NCBI GenBank assembly: GCA_002695005.1
Contig: NZNT01000015.1
Location: 62,001 to 126,000 of the forward strand
From: Maritimibacter sp.
GTDB taxonomy: Bacteria > Pseudomonadota > Alphaproteobacteria > Rhodobacterales > Rhodobacteraceae
Length of the DNA: 64,000 nucleotides
Direction: 5' to 3'
This document shows positions 15,146 through 26,232 of this stretch, piece by piece. Position 1 is the first letter of the stretch. The number at the start of each line of letters is the position of its first letter. Both the position numbers and the translations under genes were made by a program. Below the pieces are notes generated by a model that did no database searches, was not told the origin of the DNA, and was given only the letters and a program-made list of their open reading frames with translations.

Positions 15146-18100
15146 TTACTCTTCGAACTCGACCAGCAAGTCCTTGGCGTCGATCTGCGCACCCGGCGTG
15201 ACGTGGACAGCTTTTACCTCGGCGTCGCGCTCGGCGTGGATGCCGGTCTCCATCTTCATCGCTTCGATGGTCAGGAGCAGGTCGCCCTGTTTGACCTTCT
15301 TCCCCACCTGCGCGGCGACGCTCGCCACCACGCCCGGCATCGGCGCGCCAAGGTGGAGCGGATTGCCCTGCTCCGCCTTGGGTCGCGCGGCCTGCGTCGC
15401 CTTGGCAGAGCGGTCGGGGATGCGCACGGCGCGCGGCTGGCCGTTCAGTTCGAAGAACACCTTGGCCTCGCCTTCCTCGTTCGTCTCGCCCACCGCCTGC
15501 ATCCGGATGACCATCGTCTTGCCGGGGTCGATCTCGACCTCGATCTCGTCGCCCGGCTCCATGCCATAAAAGAAGGTCAGCGTGGGGAGCGTGCGCACGG
15601 GGCCGTAGAGCCGGTGGCGGCCCATGTAGTCGAGGAAGACCTTGGGATACATGAGATAGCCGTTGAGGTCCTCGTTATCGACCGGGAAGCCCTCGAGCTC
15701 GGTCTTGAGCTCCTCCTTGGTCTTGTCGAGGTCGACGGGTTCAAGATGCTTGCCCGGCCGTTCGGTGTCGGGTTTCTCGCCCTTGAGGATCTTCTTCACG
15801 ATCCCCTTGGGGAAGCCACCCGGCGGCTGGCCGAGGTTGCCCTTCATCATGTCGATCACGCTGTCGGGGAAGCTCACGTCGGTCTTGGGGTCTTCGACCT
15901 CGTCGCGGGTGAGACCCTGACTCACCATCATAAGGGCCATGTCGCCTACGACCTTGGAGGAGGGCGTCACCTTCACGATGTCGCCGAACATCTGGTTCAC
16001 GTCGGCATATGCCTGCGCGACCTCGTGCCACTTTTCTTCCAGCCCGAGCGAGCGTGCCTGTGCCTTGAGGTTGGTGAACTGGCCGCCCGGCATTTCATGC
16101 AGGTAAACCTCGGACGCCGGGGCCTGAAGCCCGGACTCGAAGGCGGCGTATTGCCCGCGCACCGCTTCCCAGTAGTTTGAGATCTCGCGGATCGCGCCGA
16201 TATCCAGAGCGGTGTCGCGTTCCGTGAACTCCAGCGCCTCGACCACCGTGCCGAGCGTGGCCTGCGAGGTGTTGCCAGATAGCGCATCCATCGCGCAATC
16301 GACCGCGTCGACACCGGAATCGGAGGCTGCGAGGATCGTGCCCGCGGCGATGCCTGCGGTGTCGTGGGTGTGGAAGTGGATCGGCAGGTCGACGGCGTCC
16401 TTGAGCGCAGGGATCAGCACGCGCGCGGCGGCGGGTTTCAAAAGCCCCGCCATATCTTTGAGGCCGAGAACATGGGCGCCCGCCTTTTCCAGCGCCTTGG
16501 CCATCTCGACATAGTACTTGATGTCGTACTTCGAGCGGTCGGGGTCGAGCACGTTCCCGGTGTAGCAGATCGTGCCTTCGATGATCTTTCCGCTTTCGCC
16601 CACGGCGTCCATCGCAACGCGCATGTTCTCGACCCAGTTGAGGCTGTCGAACACGCGGAACACGTCCACGCCGGTCTCCGCGGCCTGAAGCACGAAGGAG
16701 CGCACCACGTTATCAGGATAGTTGGTGTAGCCCACGCCGTTCGAGGCCCGCAGAAGCATCTGCGTCATGATGTTGGGCATTTTCTCGCGGATGTCGCGCA
16801 GGCGCTGCCACGGACATTCCTGAAGAAAGCGATAGGCCACGTCGAAGGTCGCGCCGCCCCAGCATTCGACCGAGAAAAGCTCCGGCAGGTTCGCGGCATA
16901 GGCAGGCGCGATCTTGATCATGTCGATCGAGCGCATGCGCGTGGCGAGCAGGGACTGGTGTCCGTCGCGCATCGTCGTGTCGGTGATGAGGAGTTGCTTT
17001 TGGTCCTTCATCCACTTCGCGACCGCCTCGGGCCCCATATCGTCGAGGAGCGTACGGCTCCCGGTCGGCGGGGCGTCTGCGTGAAGCTTCGGGATGACCG
17101 GCGGTTTGAGATCGGAGCGCGGGGCGGGGCGGCCTTCGGTCTCGGGGTGGCCGTTCACGGTGATGTCCGCGATGTAGTTGAGGATTTTCGTCGCCCGGTC
17201 GCGCCGTTTCTTGAAGTTGAACAGTTCCGGCGTCGTGTCGATGAATTTGGTCGTGTATTCGTTGTTCAGGAAGACCGGGTGTTTGAGCAGGTTGATGACG
17301 AAGTCGATGTTCGTCGACACGCCCCGGATACGGAACTCCCGTAGCGCCCGGTCCATCCGCTTGATCGCCTGCTCGGGCGTCTGTCCGTGGGCCGTCACCT
17401 TGACCAGAAGCGAGTCGTAATAGCGCGTGATGACGGAGCCTGCATAGGCCGTGCCGCCGTCCAGACGGATGCCCATGCCGGTCGCGGTGCGATAAGCGGT
17501 CAGGCGGCCATAGTCGGGGATGAAGTTGTTTTGCGGGTCTTCGGTCGTGATCCGGCACTGGAGCGCGTGGCCCTGGAGCTTCACGTCGTATTGGCTGGCG
17601 ATCCCGGTTGCCTCGGTCAGCGATTTTCCTTCCGCGATGAGGATCTGGGCGCGCACGATGTCGATGCCGGTCACTTCTTCCGTCACCGTGTGCTCGACCT
17701 GCACGCGCGGGTTCACTTCGATGAAGTAGAAGTTGCCGGTCTCCATATCCATCAGGAATTCGACCGTGCCTGCGCATTCGTAATTCACATGCTCGCAGAT
17801 CTTGCGCCCGAGGTTGCACAGCTCCTCGCGCTGGGCTTCGCTCAGGTAAGGGGCGGGTGCGCGCTCAACGACCTTTTGGTTGCGGCGCTGGACCGAGCAG
17901 TCGCGCTCCCACAGGTGGTAAATGTTGCCCTGCTGGTCGCCGAGGATCTGCACCTCGACGTGGCGGGCGCGAATGATCATCTTTTCCAGATAACCCTCGC
18001 CGTTGCCAAAGGCCGCCTCGGCCTCGCGCCGGCCTTCCTTGACCTTGGTTTCCAGTTCGTCGGGACCCTCGATCGGACGCATGCCGCGCCCACCGCCGCC

Positions 18101-18592
18101 CCAGCTCGCCTTGAGCATGAGGGGGTAGCCGATCTCCTCGGCCTCCTTGGCGATCTTCTTCATGTCGTCGCCCAGCACCTCGGTCGCGGGGATGACCGGG
18201 ACGCCCGCTTCGGTGGCCACCTTGCGCGCCGAAGCCTTGTCGCCCAGTTTGCGCATGGTCTCGGCCTTGGGGCCGATGAAGGTAATGCCGGCGGCGTCGC
18301 AGGCGTCCACGAATTCGGGGTTTTCGGAGAGCAGGCCGTAGCCGGGGTGGATCGCATCTGCGCCCGCGGCTTTTGCGACCCGGATGATCTCTTCGATGGA
18401 GAGATAGGCCGCTACCGGACCCAGACCTTCGCCGATCTTGTAGGCCTCGTCGGCCTTGAACCGATGCAGGCCCAGCTTGTCCTCCTCGGCATAGACCGCG
18501 ACCGTGCGTTTGCCCATCTCGTTGCAGGCACGCAGGATTCGAATCGCGATTTCGCCCCGGTTGGCGACAAGGATCTTCTTGAAGTCCGGCAT
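15146..18592 (-). CDS. pyc: pyruvate carboxylase
   Basis: 1,148 residues, the full length of single-chain pyruvate carboxylase, starting at ATG 18592 after GGGGAGAG. Domains in order: biotin carboxylase (FKKILVANRGEIAIRI; ATP-grasp GGGGRGMR; FIEVNPRVQVEHTVTE), carboxyltransferase (ITDTTMRDGHQSLLATRMR; HFHTHDTAG), and C-terminal biotin carrier with the biotinyl Lys in EAMKMETG. It carboxylates pyruvate to oxaloacetate in the cytoplasm, replenishing the TCA cycle. It stands alone; the next leftward gene ends about 105 bp upstream. Confidence 0.98.
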   Translation of the reverse strand: MPDFKKILVANRGEIAIRILRACNEMGKRTVAVYAEEDKLGLHRFKADEAYKIGEGLGPVAAYLSIEEIIRVAKAAGADAIHPGYGLLSENPEFVDACDAAGITFIGPKAETMRKLGDKASARKVATEAGVPVIPATEVLGDDMKKIAKEAEEIGYPLMLKASWGGGGRGMRPIEGPDELETKVKEGRREAEAAFGNGEGYLEKMIIRARHVEVQILGDQQGNIYHLWERDCSVQRRNQKVVERAPAPYLSEAQREELCNLGRKICEHVNYECAGTVEFLMDMETGNFYFIEVNPRVQVEHTVTEEVTGIDIVRAQILIAEGKSLTEATGIASQYDVKLQGHALQCRITTEDPQNNFIPDYGRLTAYRTATGMGIRLDGGTAYAGSVITRYYDSLLVKVTAHGQTPEQAIKRMDRALREFRIRGVSTNIDFVINLLKHPVFLNNEYTTKFIDTTPELFNFKKRRDRATKILNYIADITVNGHPETEGRPAPRSDLKPPVIPKLHADAPPTGSRTLLDDMGPEAVAKWMKDQKQLLITDTTMRDGHQSLLATRMRSIDMIKIAPAYAANLPELFSVECWGGATFDVAYRFLQECPWQRLRDIREKMPNIMTQMLLRASNGVGYTNYPDNVVRSFVLQAAETGVDVFRVFDSLNWVENMRVAMDAVGESGKIIEGTICYTGNVLDPDRSKYDIKYYVEMAKALEKAGAHVLGLKDMAGLLKPAAARVLIPALKDAVDLPIHFHTHDTAGIAAGTILAASDSGVDAVDCAMDALSGNTSQATLGTVVEALEFTERDTALDIGAIREISNYWEAVRGQYAAFESGLQAPASEVYLHEMPGGQFTNLKAQARSLGLEEKWHEVAQAYADVNQMFGDIVKVTPSSKVVGDMALMMVSQGLTRDEVEDPKTDVSFPDSVIDMMKGNLGQPPGGFPKGIVKKILKGEKPDTERPGKHLEPVDLDKTKEELKTELEGFPVDNEDLNGYLMYPKVFLDYMGRHRLYGPVRTLPTLTFFYGMEPGDEIEVEIDPGKTMVIRMQAVGETNEEGEAKVFFELNGQPRAVRIPDRSAKATQAARPKAEQGNPLHLGAPMPGVVASVAAQVGKKVKQGDLLLTIEAMKMETGIHAERDAEVKAVHVTPGAQIDAKDLLVEFEE

Positions 18593-18697
18593 CTGTCTCT
18601 CCCCGACCTGTCGGTTTATTATTGGGGGAACGCTAGGCGATGCTGCAATGCGGCGCAAGCGCGTCTGACGAGTCCTGTATGCAGGTTTGGAACCCCG

Positions 18698-19843
18698 TCA
18701 GGCGAGCGGCGCAGGCAGCTCTGCCAGTGTCGCGGCACCGATCTGGCCCATGACGGCGCGCATGTCGGCAGACAGGATATGCGCGACGTGATCCGCGCCT
18801 TCCGGTCCGAAAGCGCCAAGCCCCCAGTGCCATGCTTTGCCGAGCATCACGAAGTCCGCGCCCAACGCCATCGCCCGCACGATATCCAGGCCCGATGTGA
18901 TACCGCCGTCATAGATCAGCGGCATGTCGGGCAGGGCGGCGCGGATCGCGGGCAGGGCTGGGAGCGCGGCCGGTGCGCCGTCGAACTGGCGGCCGGCGTG
19001 GTTCGATAGCCAGATCGCATCGACCCCGGCTTGGGCGAGGCGCGGCGCGACCTCGGGGTCGGTCACGCCTTTGACGATGACCGGTCCGTCCCAGGCCTCG
19101 CGCAGCCGGGCGAGGTAACCCCAGTCGGGATTTGCCCGCAGCTGGTAGCCGACATGTGCGGTGGACGAGGTGCCGGCGTCGGCCTTTGCATAACTCTCCA
19201 TCAACCGCAGACGGGGCATCCCGTGTTTTAGTGTGCCGAGGGCCCAGGAGGGGCAGGTGGCCACATGCGCCATCATGCGCGGGGTCAGCCGGGGCGGGCT
19301 TGTTACGCCGCCGCGCACCTGCCGTTCCCGGCGCGAGGCGGCCGGGACGTCGGCGGTCACAATGAGCGTATGAAATCCCGCGGCTCTTGCACGTTTCAGT
19401 ATGTCGGCAAGGATGTCCGGGTCGCGCGGTGTGTATAGCTGGAACCAGCCATTTTCTGCGATGTGGGGCGCGAGCGTCTCGGGCGCCTGCGACGCGACGG
19501 TCGAGAGGCTGTAGGGGATACCCCGCGCCCGCGCCATTTGGGCCAGTGAAACCTCTGCGCCCGGCCAATAGAGGCCGGACATCCCGACAGGCGCGACGCC
19601 GAAGGGCAAGGCGTAATCACGTCCGAGAAAACGGGTGGACAGTGACACCTCCTTGTCCCCCGCGAGGATTGCCGGGTGAAACAGCACCGCGTCCAGCGCA
19701 GCCCGGTTCCGGTCGGGAACCGTTTCGGCCCCCGTCGCGCTGTCGAGGTATTCCCACGCGAAATGCGGGATGCGGCGGCGGGCCCGGGCGCGCAAGTCGG
19801 AGAGGGCCGGATATCGACGGTCGAGGTCCATACCCGGCATCAT
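18698..19843 (-). CDS. FMN-dependent alpha-hydroxy-acid dehydrogenase (L-lactate dehydrogenase-like)
   Basis: 381 residues, the size of the LldD/glycolate oxidase family. Visible elements include PFGVAPVGMSGLYWPGAE, the segment WFQLYTPRD, VIVKGVTDPE (FMN-binding Lys), the catalytic His in LSNHAGRQFDGAPA and the phosphate-binding IYDGGITSGLDIVRAMALGADFVMLG. The usual SNHGGRQLDG reads SNHAGRQFDG here, so the substrate may differ from lactate. It oxidises an L-2-hydroxyacid to the 2-oxoacid. It lies just upstream of pyc, which would consume pyruvate if lactate is the substrate. Confidence 0.9.
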   Translation of the reverse strand: MMPGMDLDRRYPALSDLRARARRRIPHFAWEYLDSATGAETVPDRNRAALDAVLFHPAILAGDKEVSLSTRFLGRDYALPFGVAPVGMSGLYWPGAEVSLAQMARARGIPYSLSTVASQAPETLAPHIAENGWFQLYTPRDPDILADILKRARAAGFHTLIVTADVPAASRRERQVRGGVTSPPRLTPRMMAHVATCPSWALGTLKHGMPRLRLMESYAKADAGTSSTAHVGYQLRANPDWGYLARLREAWDGPVIVKGVTDPEVAPRLAQAGVDAIWLSNHAGRQFDGAPAALPALPAIRAALPDMPLIYDGGITSGLDIVRAMALGADFVMLGKAWHWGLGAFGPEGADHVAHILSADMRAVMGQIGAATLAELPAPLA

Positions 19844-19869
19844 TCACGGCTTCGGCGCGGGAGCAACCC

Positions 19870-21426
<1,557 letters not shown>

Positions 21427-21447
21427 TCATACGCCCCGGCAGAATTA

Positions 21448-21464
21448 TATGTCAACAGCACATA
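21448..21464. promoter_or_regulatory. candidate MarR operator
   Basis: TATGT (21448-21452) and ACATA (21460-21464) form a short inverted repeat, TATGTCAACAGCACATA. On the minus strand it overlaps a TTGACA hexamer pointing toward the efflux gene, so a bound repressor would block that promoter. Inferred role. Confidence 0.45.
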
Positions 21465-21517
21465 AATGTTTGTAGCAGGTTCTTGACCTGTGCCACTAGG
21501 CGCGGCATATCCGACCC

Positions 21518-22075
21518 ATGTCCGACGCACCGTTCAAACCCTTTCCCATTGCGCCGCCGCTCGAAAAGGCCGAATTCTCCGCGGTGGCCAAACAGGCTCT
21601 GATGGAGCTTGATGCGGCGATGTTCCAATGGCATCGCAAACTCGCGAAGGGCGAACTGACCGGGCGCTTGCTGGCCGAAACCGATCTCGACCTGGAACCG
21701 GCGCTGTTTCAGGCGCTTATGGCCGTGATGCGCATCACCCACGGAGTAGGGCGTCCGGCGGCGCAGGAACCAACGGTAGGGTTGTTGGCCGAAGAGTTGT
21801 CGATCGACCCGTCGCGTGCCAGCCGGATCGCGAGCGAATTGATCACGCGCGGCTACATCGAACGGGCGGCGGCGCAGGACGACGGGCGCAAGTCGGTTCT
21901 ACTTTTGACGAAAAAGGGCAGGGCAGCGTTCGAAACCGTGCGCGACCTGCGCTGGAGTCACATGGTCGACATGTTCTCGGACTGGACCGAATCCGACATC
22001 GAACGGTTCTCGGACCTGTTCGGGCGCTATGTCGCGGGCGTCCTGAGTGACCTTCAAACCGAAGACGAGGCCTGA
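21518..22075 (+). CDS. MarR-family regulator (likely controls the adjacent efflux pump)
   Basis: 185 residues with a winged helix at about 85-145: VGLLAEELSIDPSRASRIASELITRGYIERAAAQDDGRK, the standard recognition helix and wing with DDGRKS. The flanking helices would form the dimer domain. Divergent MarR/efflux pairs are usually autorepressing circuits opened by the pump's substrate. Start ATG 21518 leaves a 118-bp shared promoter region. Confidence 0.9.
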   Translation: MSDAPFKPFPIAPPLEKAEFSAVAKQALMELDAAMFQWHRKLAKGELTGRLLAETDLDLEPALFQALMAVMRITHGVGRPAAQEPTVGLLAEELSIDPSRASRIASELITRGYIERAAAQDDGRKSVLLLTKKGRAAFETVRDLRWSHMVDMFSDWTESDIERFSDLFGRYVAGVLSDLQTEDEA

Positions 22076-22108
22076 CCGGGGCCCGGACGCGCCGGACCCC
22101 GGGTTGGC

Positions 22109-22678
22109 TCAGTTCGACAGGTTGCCGGCGTAGTCGTCGATCCCGATCGTCAGCTTCGAGAATTTCCACACGCCGTCGTCGCCCTTTTCGAGCTCGCCGG
22201 AATAGAACACCATCGCGCCCAGCGACAGGCCGTCGGCGGCCTTGATGACCGTGCCATAGGCCATCGCCTTGGCCGTGTCCTCGGTCAGTTCGTCGATGAG
22301 GAAGTTGGTCAGCACATGGCGCCGCTGGTCGAGCTGACCTTCGAGGGAGCTGTCGATATAGGTCGCGATCGCCTCGTGCCCTTCGTTATCGGCGATGGAC
22401 TCGTCGGTGCCGAGATAGGTCACCGTCGTCGCGTCCACGGTAAAGAGCGACGGGATGAGGTCGGAGCTACCCTCGTCGTAATAGACGCCCCAGCGCGAGA
22501 ACGCCTGCTGGATGTTCATGACATCTGCGACTTGACCCTCTTCGATCACGGTGGAGTTGGGCTGGATGTTCGCGATGCCTGTATTGGTGGCCCAGTGCTG
22601 GGTCGGGAACGTGCCCTGCGCGAGGGCCGGGGCGGCGAGCGTGACGGCCAGTGCCGCCGTGGTGAGAATGCGGTTCAT
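22109..22678 (-). CDS. exported SnoaL-like (NTF2-fold) protein
   Basis: 189 residues from ATG 22678, after GGGAGG. The signal peptide ends near APALAQG. The mature part follows the SnoaL/NTF2 pattern: an initial helix (DVMNIQQAFSRWGVYYDEGSSDLIPSLF), strands around TVTYLGTDESIADN, a helix (GHEAIATYIDSSL) and a terminal sheet (LGAMVFYSGELEK, GVWKFSKLTIGID). Such exported proteins may be enzymes or binding proteins; the role is not clear from sequence. Confidence 0.75.
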   Translation of the reverse strand: MNRILTTAALAVTLAAPALAQGTFPTQHWATNTGIANIQPNSTVIEEGQVADVMNIQQAFSRWGVYYDEGSSDLIPSLFTVDATTVTYLGTDESIADNEGHEAIATYIDSSLEGQLDQRRHVLTNFLIDELTEDTAKAMAYGTVIKAADGLSLGAMVFYSGELEKGDDGVWKFSKLTIGIDDYAGNLSN

Positions 22679-22870
22679 TGTGTCCTCCCTGAACAATTTT
22701 GACGCCACGATTGTATGCAAAAGAATCATTCAGCGTCCACTATTGGAATCCGTAGGTATACAAAAGAGAACGCACGGGCGGCTTGGGCCGTCCCGGGACT
22801 CGCACCTGTGTTCAGCGTTCCTATATGGAAAACGTGGCCGCGACCGGCCGCGTAGGAGACGGAGGCAGGA

Positions 22871-23221
22871 ATGGACCCTCAGATGAACACCGTTTTGAGC
22901 GGCCTGTCACAGACCGAGCAGGAACGCATCGTGCGCGACGGCTTTGCAGCCAAGGTGCGCCGCTTCGGCAAGCGCATCCCTTTCGTGCGGGACGCAGCGG
23001 CGGCCTATTACGCCATGCTCGACCCGAACGTGCCGGTCCTGACCCGCGCCGCGCTGGTCGCACCGCTGGCCTATCTGGTGATGCCGGTGGACGCGGTGCC
23101 GGACTTCATTGCGGGGCTGGGGTTCACGGATGATCTGGTGGTGATCCTGGCCGCGCTCCGGTCCTTCGGGAACCGGCTGGACGAGGGGCATTATGAGAAG
23201 GCGGATGAGATGTTGGGTTAG
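22871..23221 (+). CDS. YkvA/DUF1232 family protein
   Basis: 116 residues. The DUF1232 core is ARAALVAPLAYLVMPVDAVPDFIAGLGFTDDLVVI, with the typical P-x-D-x-x-PDF and GFTDD motifs inside a hydrophobic hairpin. Function is unknown; members are membrane-associated. The TAG stop (23219-23221) shares its final base with the first base of REP copy 1, so the RAYT/REP module abuts this gene exactly. Confidence 0.85.
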   Translation: MDPQMNTVLSGLSQTEQERIVRDGFAAKVRRFGKRIPFVRDAAAAYYAMLDPNVPVLTRAALVAPLAYLVMPVDAVPDFIAGLGFTDDLVVILAALRSFGNRLDEGHYEKADEMLG

Positions 23222-23240
23222 GGTGGGTGCCAACCCACCG
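23221..23240 (+). repeat. REP palindrome copy 1 (5' of RAYT)
   Basis: GGGTGGGTGCCAACCCACCG, an imperfect palindrome with GGTGGGT/ACCCACC arms. It lies directly after the YkvA stop and 48 bp before the transposase gene. Three more copies lie within 650 bp. Confidence 0.8.
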
Positions 23241-23287
23241 CCCACGTCTTAAGCTTCGCTAAACCAACATTCATCATAGTCGACGAT

Positions 23288-23836
23288 ATGCCGAACTATC
23301 GTCGCTTTCAGCGCCCGGGCGGGACCTTCTTCTTTACGGTCAATCTCGCGGATCGAACTTCATCACTGCTTGTTGATCGTATCCAGGACTTCCGCGATGC
23401 CTATGCCACGGTGGCGCGCCATCATCCTTTTCTGACCGAAGCGATCGTCGTGATGCCCGATCACCTGCACGCGGTCTGGACGCTCCCCGACGGCGACACG
23501 GACTTTTCGGTCCGTTGGAAAAAGATCAAGGCCGGGTTCTCCAAGGTCGTCATTCGTGATGCGAACGGTGGGTTGGCACCCACCCTACGGGTTTCGGCAA
23601 GCATGCGCGCGAAAGGGGAAGTCGGGGTCTGGCAGCGGCGGTTCTGGGAACACGCCATTCGCGATGAGGCGGATCTGGCAAGTCATATTGAATATTGTTG
23701 GCACAATCCCGTGAAACACGGATTTGTCACAGATCCGATGGAATGGCCGTTTTCCTCGATCCACCGTGACATGCCGGTCGTTGGCCGAGCGAGCCGTAGG
23801 GTGGGTGCCAACCCACCACGCGGCGGATCGGCCTGA
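23288..23836 (+). CDS. REP-associated tyrosine transposase (RAYT)
   Basis: 182 residues of the Y1/HUH single-strand transposase fold. The metal-binding motif is H59-L-H61 (MPDHLHAVWTLP) and the catalytic Tyr is Y136 in IEYCWHNPVKHGF. The N-terminus RRFQRPGGTFFFTVNLADR is typical of RAYTs. Four REP palindromes surround or lie within the gene. One forms codons for NGGLAPTLRV (about residues 93-101), and another encodes the C-terminal RRVGANPPR, so the coding sequence incorporates its own substrate repeats. RAYTs mobilise or spread REP/BIME elements and are usually single-copy. Confidence 0.93.
   Translation: MPNYRRFQRPGGTFFFTVNLADRTSSLLVDRIQDFRDAYATVARHHPFLTEAIVVMPDHLHAVWTLPDGDTDFSVRWKKIKAGFSKVVIRDANGGLAPTLRVSASMRAKGEVGVWQRRFWEHAIRDEADLASHIEYCWHNPVKHGFVTDPMEWPFSSIHRDMPVVGRASRRVGANPPRGGSA
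23564..23590 (-). repeat. REP palindrome copy 2 (inside RAYT coding sequence)
   Basis: Inverted copy reading GGTGGGTTGGCACCCACC with the CCCTACGG flank shared by copies 3 and 4. It is in frame within the transposase gene and encodes GGLAPTLR, an insertion-like loop between the two halves of the catalytic domain. Confidence 0.8.
23794..23820 (+). repeat. REP palindrome copy 3 (RAYT 3' end)
   Basis: CCGTAGGGTGGGTGCCAACC followed by CACC. It overlaps the last codons of the transposase and supplies its C-terminal residues. With copy 4, in opposite orientation 24 bp away, it forms a BIME-like pair. Confidence 0.85.
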
Positions 23837-23843
23837 AGCCTGC

Positions 23844-23872
23844 AAACGGTGGGTTGTCACCCACCCTACGGA
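23844..23872 (-). repeat. REP palindrome copy 4 (next to ettA stop)
   Basis: AACGGTGGGTTGTCACCCAC plus CCTACGGA, one base different from copies 1-3 in the centre. It ends at 23872, immediately before the ettA stop codon (23873-23875 on the minus strand), and may also act as a transcript-end hairpin. Confidence 0.85.
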
Positions 23873-25528
23873 TCACCGCGAGAACTTCTTGTACTTCAAC
23901 CGCTTCGGCTCAAGCGCATCCGGTCCCAGACGGCGCTTCTTGTCCTCTTCGTAATCCTCGAAGTTCCCCTCGAACCACTCGACATGCGCCTCACCCTCGA
24001 ACGCCAGCATATGGGTGCAGATGCGGTCGAGAAAGAAGCGGTCGTGGGAGATGACCACGGCGCAGCCGGCGAAGTTGACGAGCGCGTCTTCCAGCGCGCG
24101 TAGCGTCTCGACGTCGAGGTCGTTGGTCGGTTCGTCGAGCAGGATGACGTTGCCGCCGGATTTCAGCAGCTTCGCCATGTGGACGCGGTTGCGTTCGCCG
24201 CCTGACAGCAGCCCGACCTTTTTCTGCTGGTCGCCGCCCTTGAAGTTGAACGCCCCGCAATAGGCACGGGAGTTCATCTGGGCGTCGCCGAGGTCGATGA
24301 CTTCGGCCCCGCCGGAAATCTCTTCCCACACCGTCTTGTCGGGGTCGAGCGCGTCGCGCGACTGGTCGACATAGGACATGTCCACCGTGTCGCCGAACTC
24401 CACCGTGCCCGCGTCGGGCTGTTCCTGCCCGGTGAGCATCTTGAACAGCGTCGATTTACCGGCGCCGTTCGGGCCGATGACGCCGACGATGCCGCCGGGG
24501 GGGAGGGAGAAGGACAGATCCTCGATCAGGAGCTTGTCGCCCATCGCCTTCTTCAGCCCCTCGACCTCGATCACCTTGGAGCCGAGGCGCGGGCCACGGG
24601 GGATGACGATCTGGGCGTTGGAGATGCGTTCGCGTTCGGATTGCGAGGCGAGATCTTCGTAGGCGTTGATCCGGGCCTTCTGCTTGGCCTGCCGCGCCTT
24701 GGCGCCCTGCCGCATCCACTCAAGCTCGCGTTGCAGGGTCTTCTGCCGCGACTTGTCCTCTTTCGCCTCGTGCTCCAGCCGCTTGGCCTTCTGCTCCAGC
24801 CAGGCGGAATAGTTGCCCTCGTAGGGGATGCCGCGACCCCGGTCGAGTTCGAGAATCCAGCCGGTGATGTCGTCGAGGAAGTAGCGATCGTGGGTGACGA
24901 TCAGGATCGTGCCTTTGTAGTCGATCAGGTGCTGCTGGAGCCACGCGATCGTCTCGGCGTCGAGGTGGTTGGTCGGCTCGTCGAGGAGCAGCATGTCGGG
25001 CGCTTCGAGCAGCAGCTTGCACAGTGCCACGCGGCGGCGTTCCCCGCCCGAGAGCGACGAGACGTCAGCGTCGTCCGGCGGGCAGCGCAGCGCCTCCATC
25101 GACACGTCGACCTGCGCGTCCAGATCCCACAGGTTCTCGCTGTCGATCTGGTCCTGAAGCTGGGCCATCTCGTCGGCGGTTTCGTCCGAGTAGTTCATGG
25201 CGAGGTCGTTGTAGCGTTCGAGGATCGCCTGTTTGCCCGCCACGCCCTGCATGACGTTCTCGCGCACGGTCAGCCCTTCGTCGAGTTCCGGCTCCTGGCT
25301 GAGATAGCCGACCTTGGCGCCCTCGGCCGCCCAGGCTTCGCCGGTGAAATCCTTGTCCTGTCCCGCCATGATCCGCATGAGGGTCGATTTACCCGCTCCG
25401 TTCACACCGACGACGCCGATCTTGACGCCGGGAAGGAACGAGAGGCGGACGTTCTCGAAGCATTTCTTGCCGCCGGGATAGGTCTTGGAGACGCCATCCA
25501 TGTGATAGACGTATTGGTAGCTGGCCAT
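23873..25528 (-). CDS. ettA: energy-dependent translational throttle protein EttA (ABC-F)
   Basis: 551 residues with two ABC domains and no membrane part. Walker A sequences are GVNGAGKST and GPNGAGKST. Signatures are [16 protein letters not shown] and [15 protein letters not shown], with Walker [12 protein letters not shown] and [11 protein letters not shown]. The EttA-type arm and linker ([39 protein letters not shown]) and the C-terminal [18 protein letters not shown] are typical. It binds the ribosomal E site and gates translation initiation according to ATP/ADP. Its stop abuts a REP palindrome. Confidence 0.97.
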   Translation of the reverse strand: MASYQYVYHMDGVSKTYPGGKKCFENVRLSFLPGVKIGVVGVNGAGKSTLMRIMAGQDKDFTGEAWAAEGAKVGYLSQEPELDEGLTVRENVMQGVAGKQAILERYNDLAMNYSDETADEMAQLQDQIDSENLWDLDAQVDVSMEALRCPPDDADVSSLSGGERRRVALCKLLLEAPDMLLLDEPTNHLDAETIAWLQQHLIDYKGTILIVTHDRYFLDDITGWILELDRGRGIPYEGNYSAWLEQKAKRLEHEAKEDKSRQKTLQRELEWMRQGAKARQAKQKARINAYEDLASQSERERISNAQIVIPRGPRLGSKVIEVEGLKKAMGDKLLIEDLSFSLPPGGIVGVIGPNGAGKSTLFKMLTGQEQPDAGTVEFGDTVDMSYVDQSRDALDPDKTVWEEISGGAEVIDLGDAQMNSRAYCGAFNFKGGDQQKKVGLLSGGERNRVHMAKLLKSGGNVILLDEPTNDLDVETLRALEDALVNFAGCAVVISHDRFFLDRICTHMLAFEGEAHVEWFEGNFEDYEEDKKRRLGPDALEPKRLKYKKFSR

Positions 25529-25587
25529 GATGTCCTCGCTGTCGGTTTGCGCCTAGATAATCCGGGGCGCGGACCGGGGCAACCGGG

Positions 25588-26073
25588 TCAGCGCAGGCGT
25601 TTGGAGACGAGGATGCTCTGCCCGTCGGGCTGTGGCGTCAGGGTGAAGCGGTTGCGCCTTGCATAGGCGAGGCTGGGGCGGTTGCCGGGCCAGATGTAGC
25701 CACGCACGACGCCCGCCCGCCGCCGTTCTGCATCCACCAGCACGGCGGTGAGGAGCGCCTGGCTCACCCCTACGCCCTTCTTTTCGGGAAACACGGCGAC
25801 ATCTGCGATTGTCACGGTGCGCGGCCAGAGCGGGCGCAGCTCCATATGATAGGCGATGTGGCCCACGAAAGCGCCGTCGCGCTCCGCCACGATCACGGTT
25901 CGCGCACGCAGGTTCGGCGGCCATCGCGTGAGGTGGCTGCCCAGGTATTTCTCGATGAAGGGGGTGCCTTCGAAGTCCGGCTCGCGGATGCGGTGGGCCT
26001 CGAAAGTTTCAATGTGCAGCGCGATGATGCCTTCGACATCCCGTTTCTCGGCCGGGCGGACCGTGATCGTCAT
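25588..26073 (-). CDS. GNAT-family N-acetyltransferase
   Basis: 161 residues from ATG 26073, chosen because GAGGGA precedes it and the domain begins at once (MTITVRPAEKRDVEGIIALH). The acetyl-CoA-binding region appears as TIADVAVFPEKKGVGVSQALLTAVLVDAE, with a slightly degenerate Q/RxxGxG/A loop. Its C-terminal strand SILVSKRLR is family-like. Substrate unknown. The open frame upstream of this start has no support. Confidence 0.85.
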   Translation of the reverse strand: MTITVRPAEKRDVEGIIALHIETFEAHRIREPDFEGTPFIEKYLGSHLTRWPPNLRARTVIVAERDGAFVGHIAYHMELRPLWPRTVTIADVAVFPEKKGVGVSQALLTAVLVDAERRRAGVVRGYIWPGNRPSLAYARRNRFTLTPQPDGQSILVSKRLR

Positions 26074-26232
26074 GCGCTGTCCCTCGCCACCGCGCCGTCG
26101 GGCGCACCGTGTATCCATGTCACAGGTTGCAGAAAACCGGCGGGCGGGGAATCCCCGATTTTGCGATTGAGTGGGAGTGGTGTAAGCGGGTGGCACCTCG
26201 CGGGCCAATCCCGCGCTGGATAGGAGCCGATC

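Noticed and set aside
17387-19009. 540-codon rightward frame across pyc and the hydroxy-acid dehydrogenase
   Set aside because: Shadow of two real leftward genes with intact motifs.
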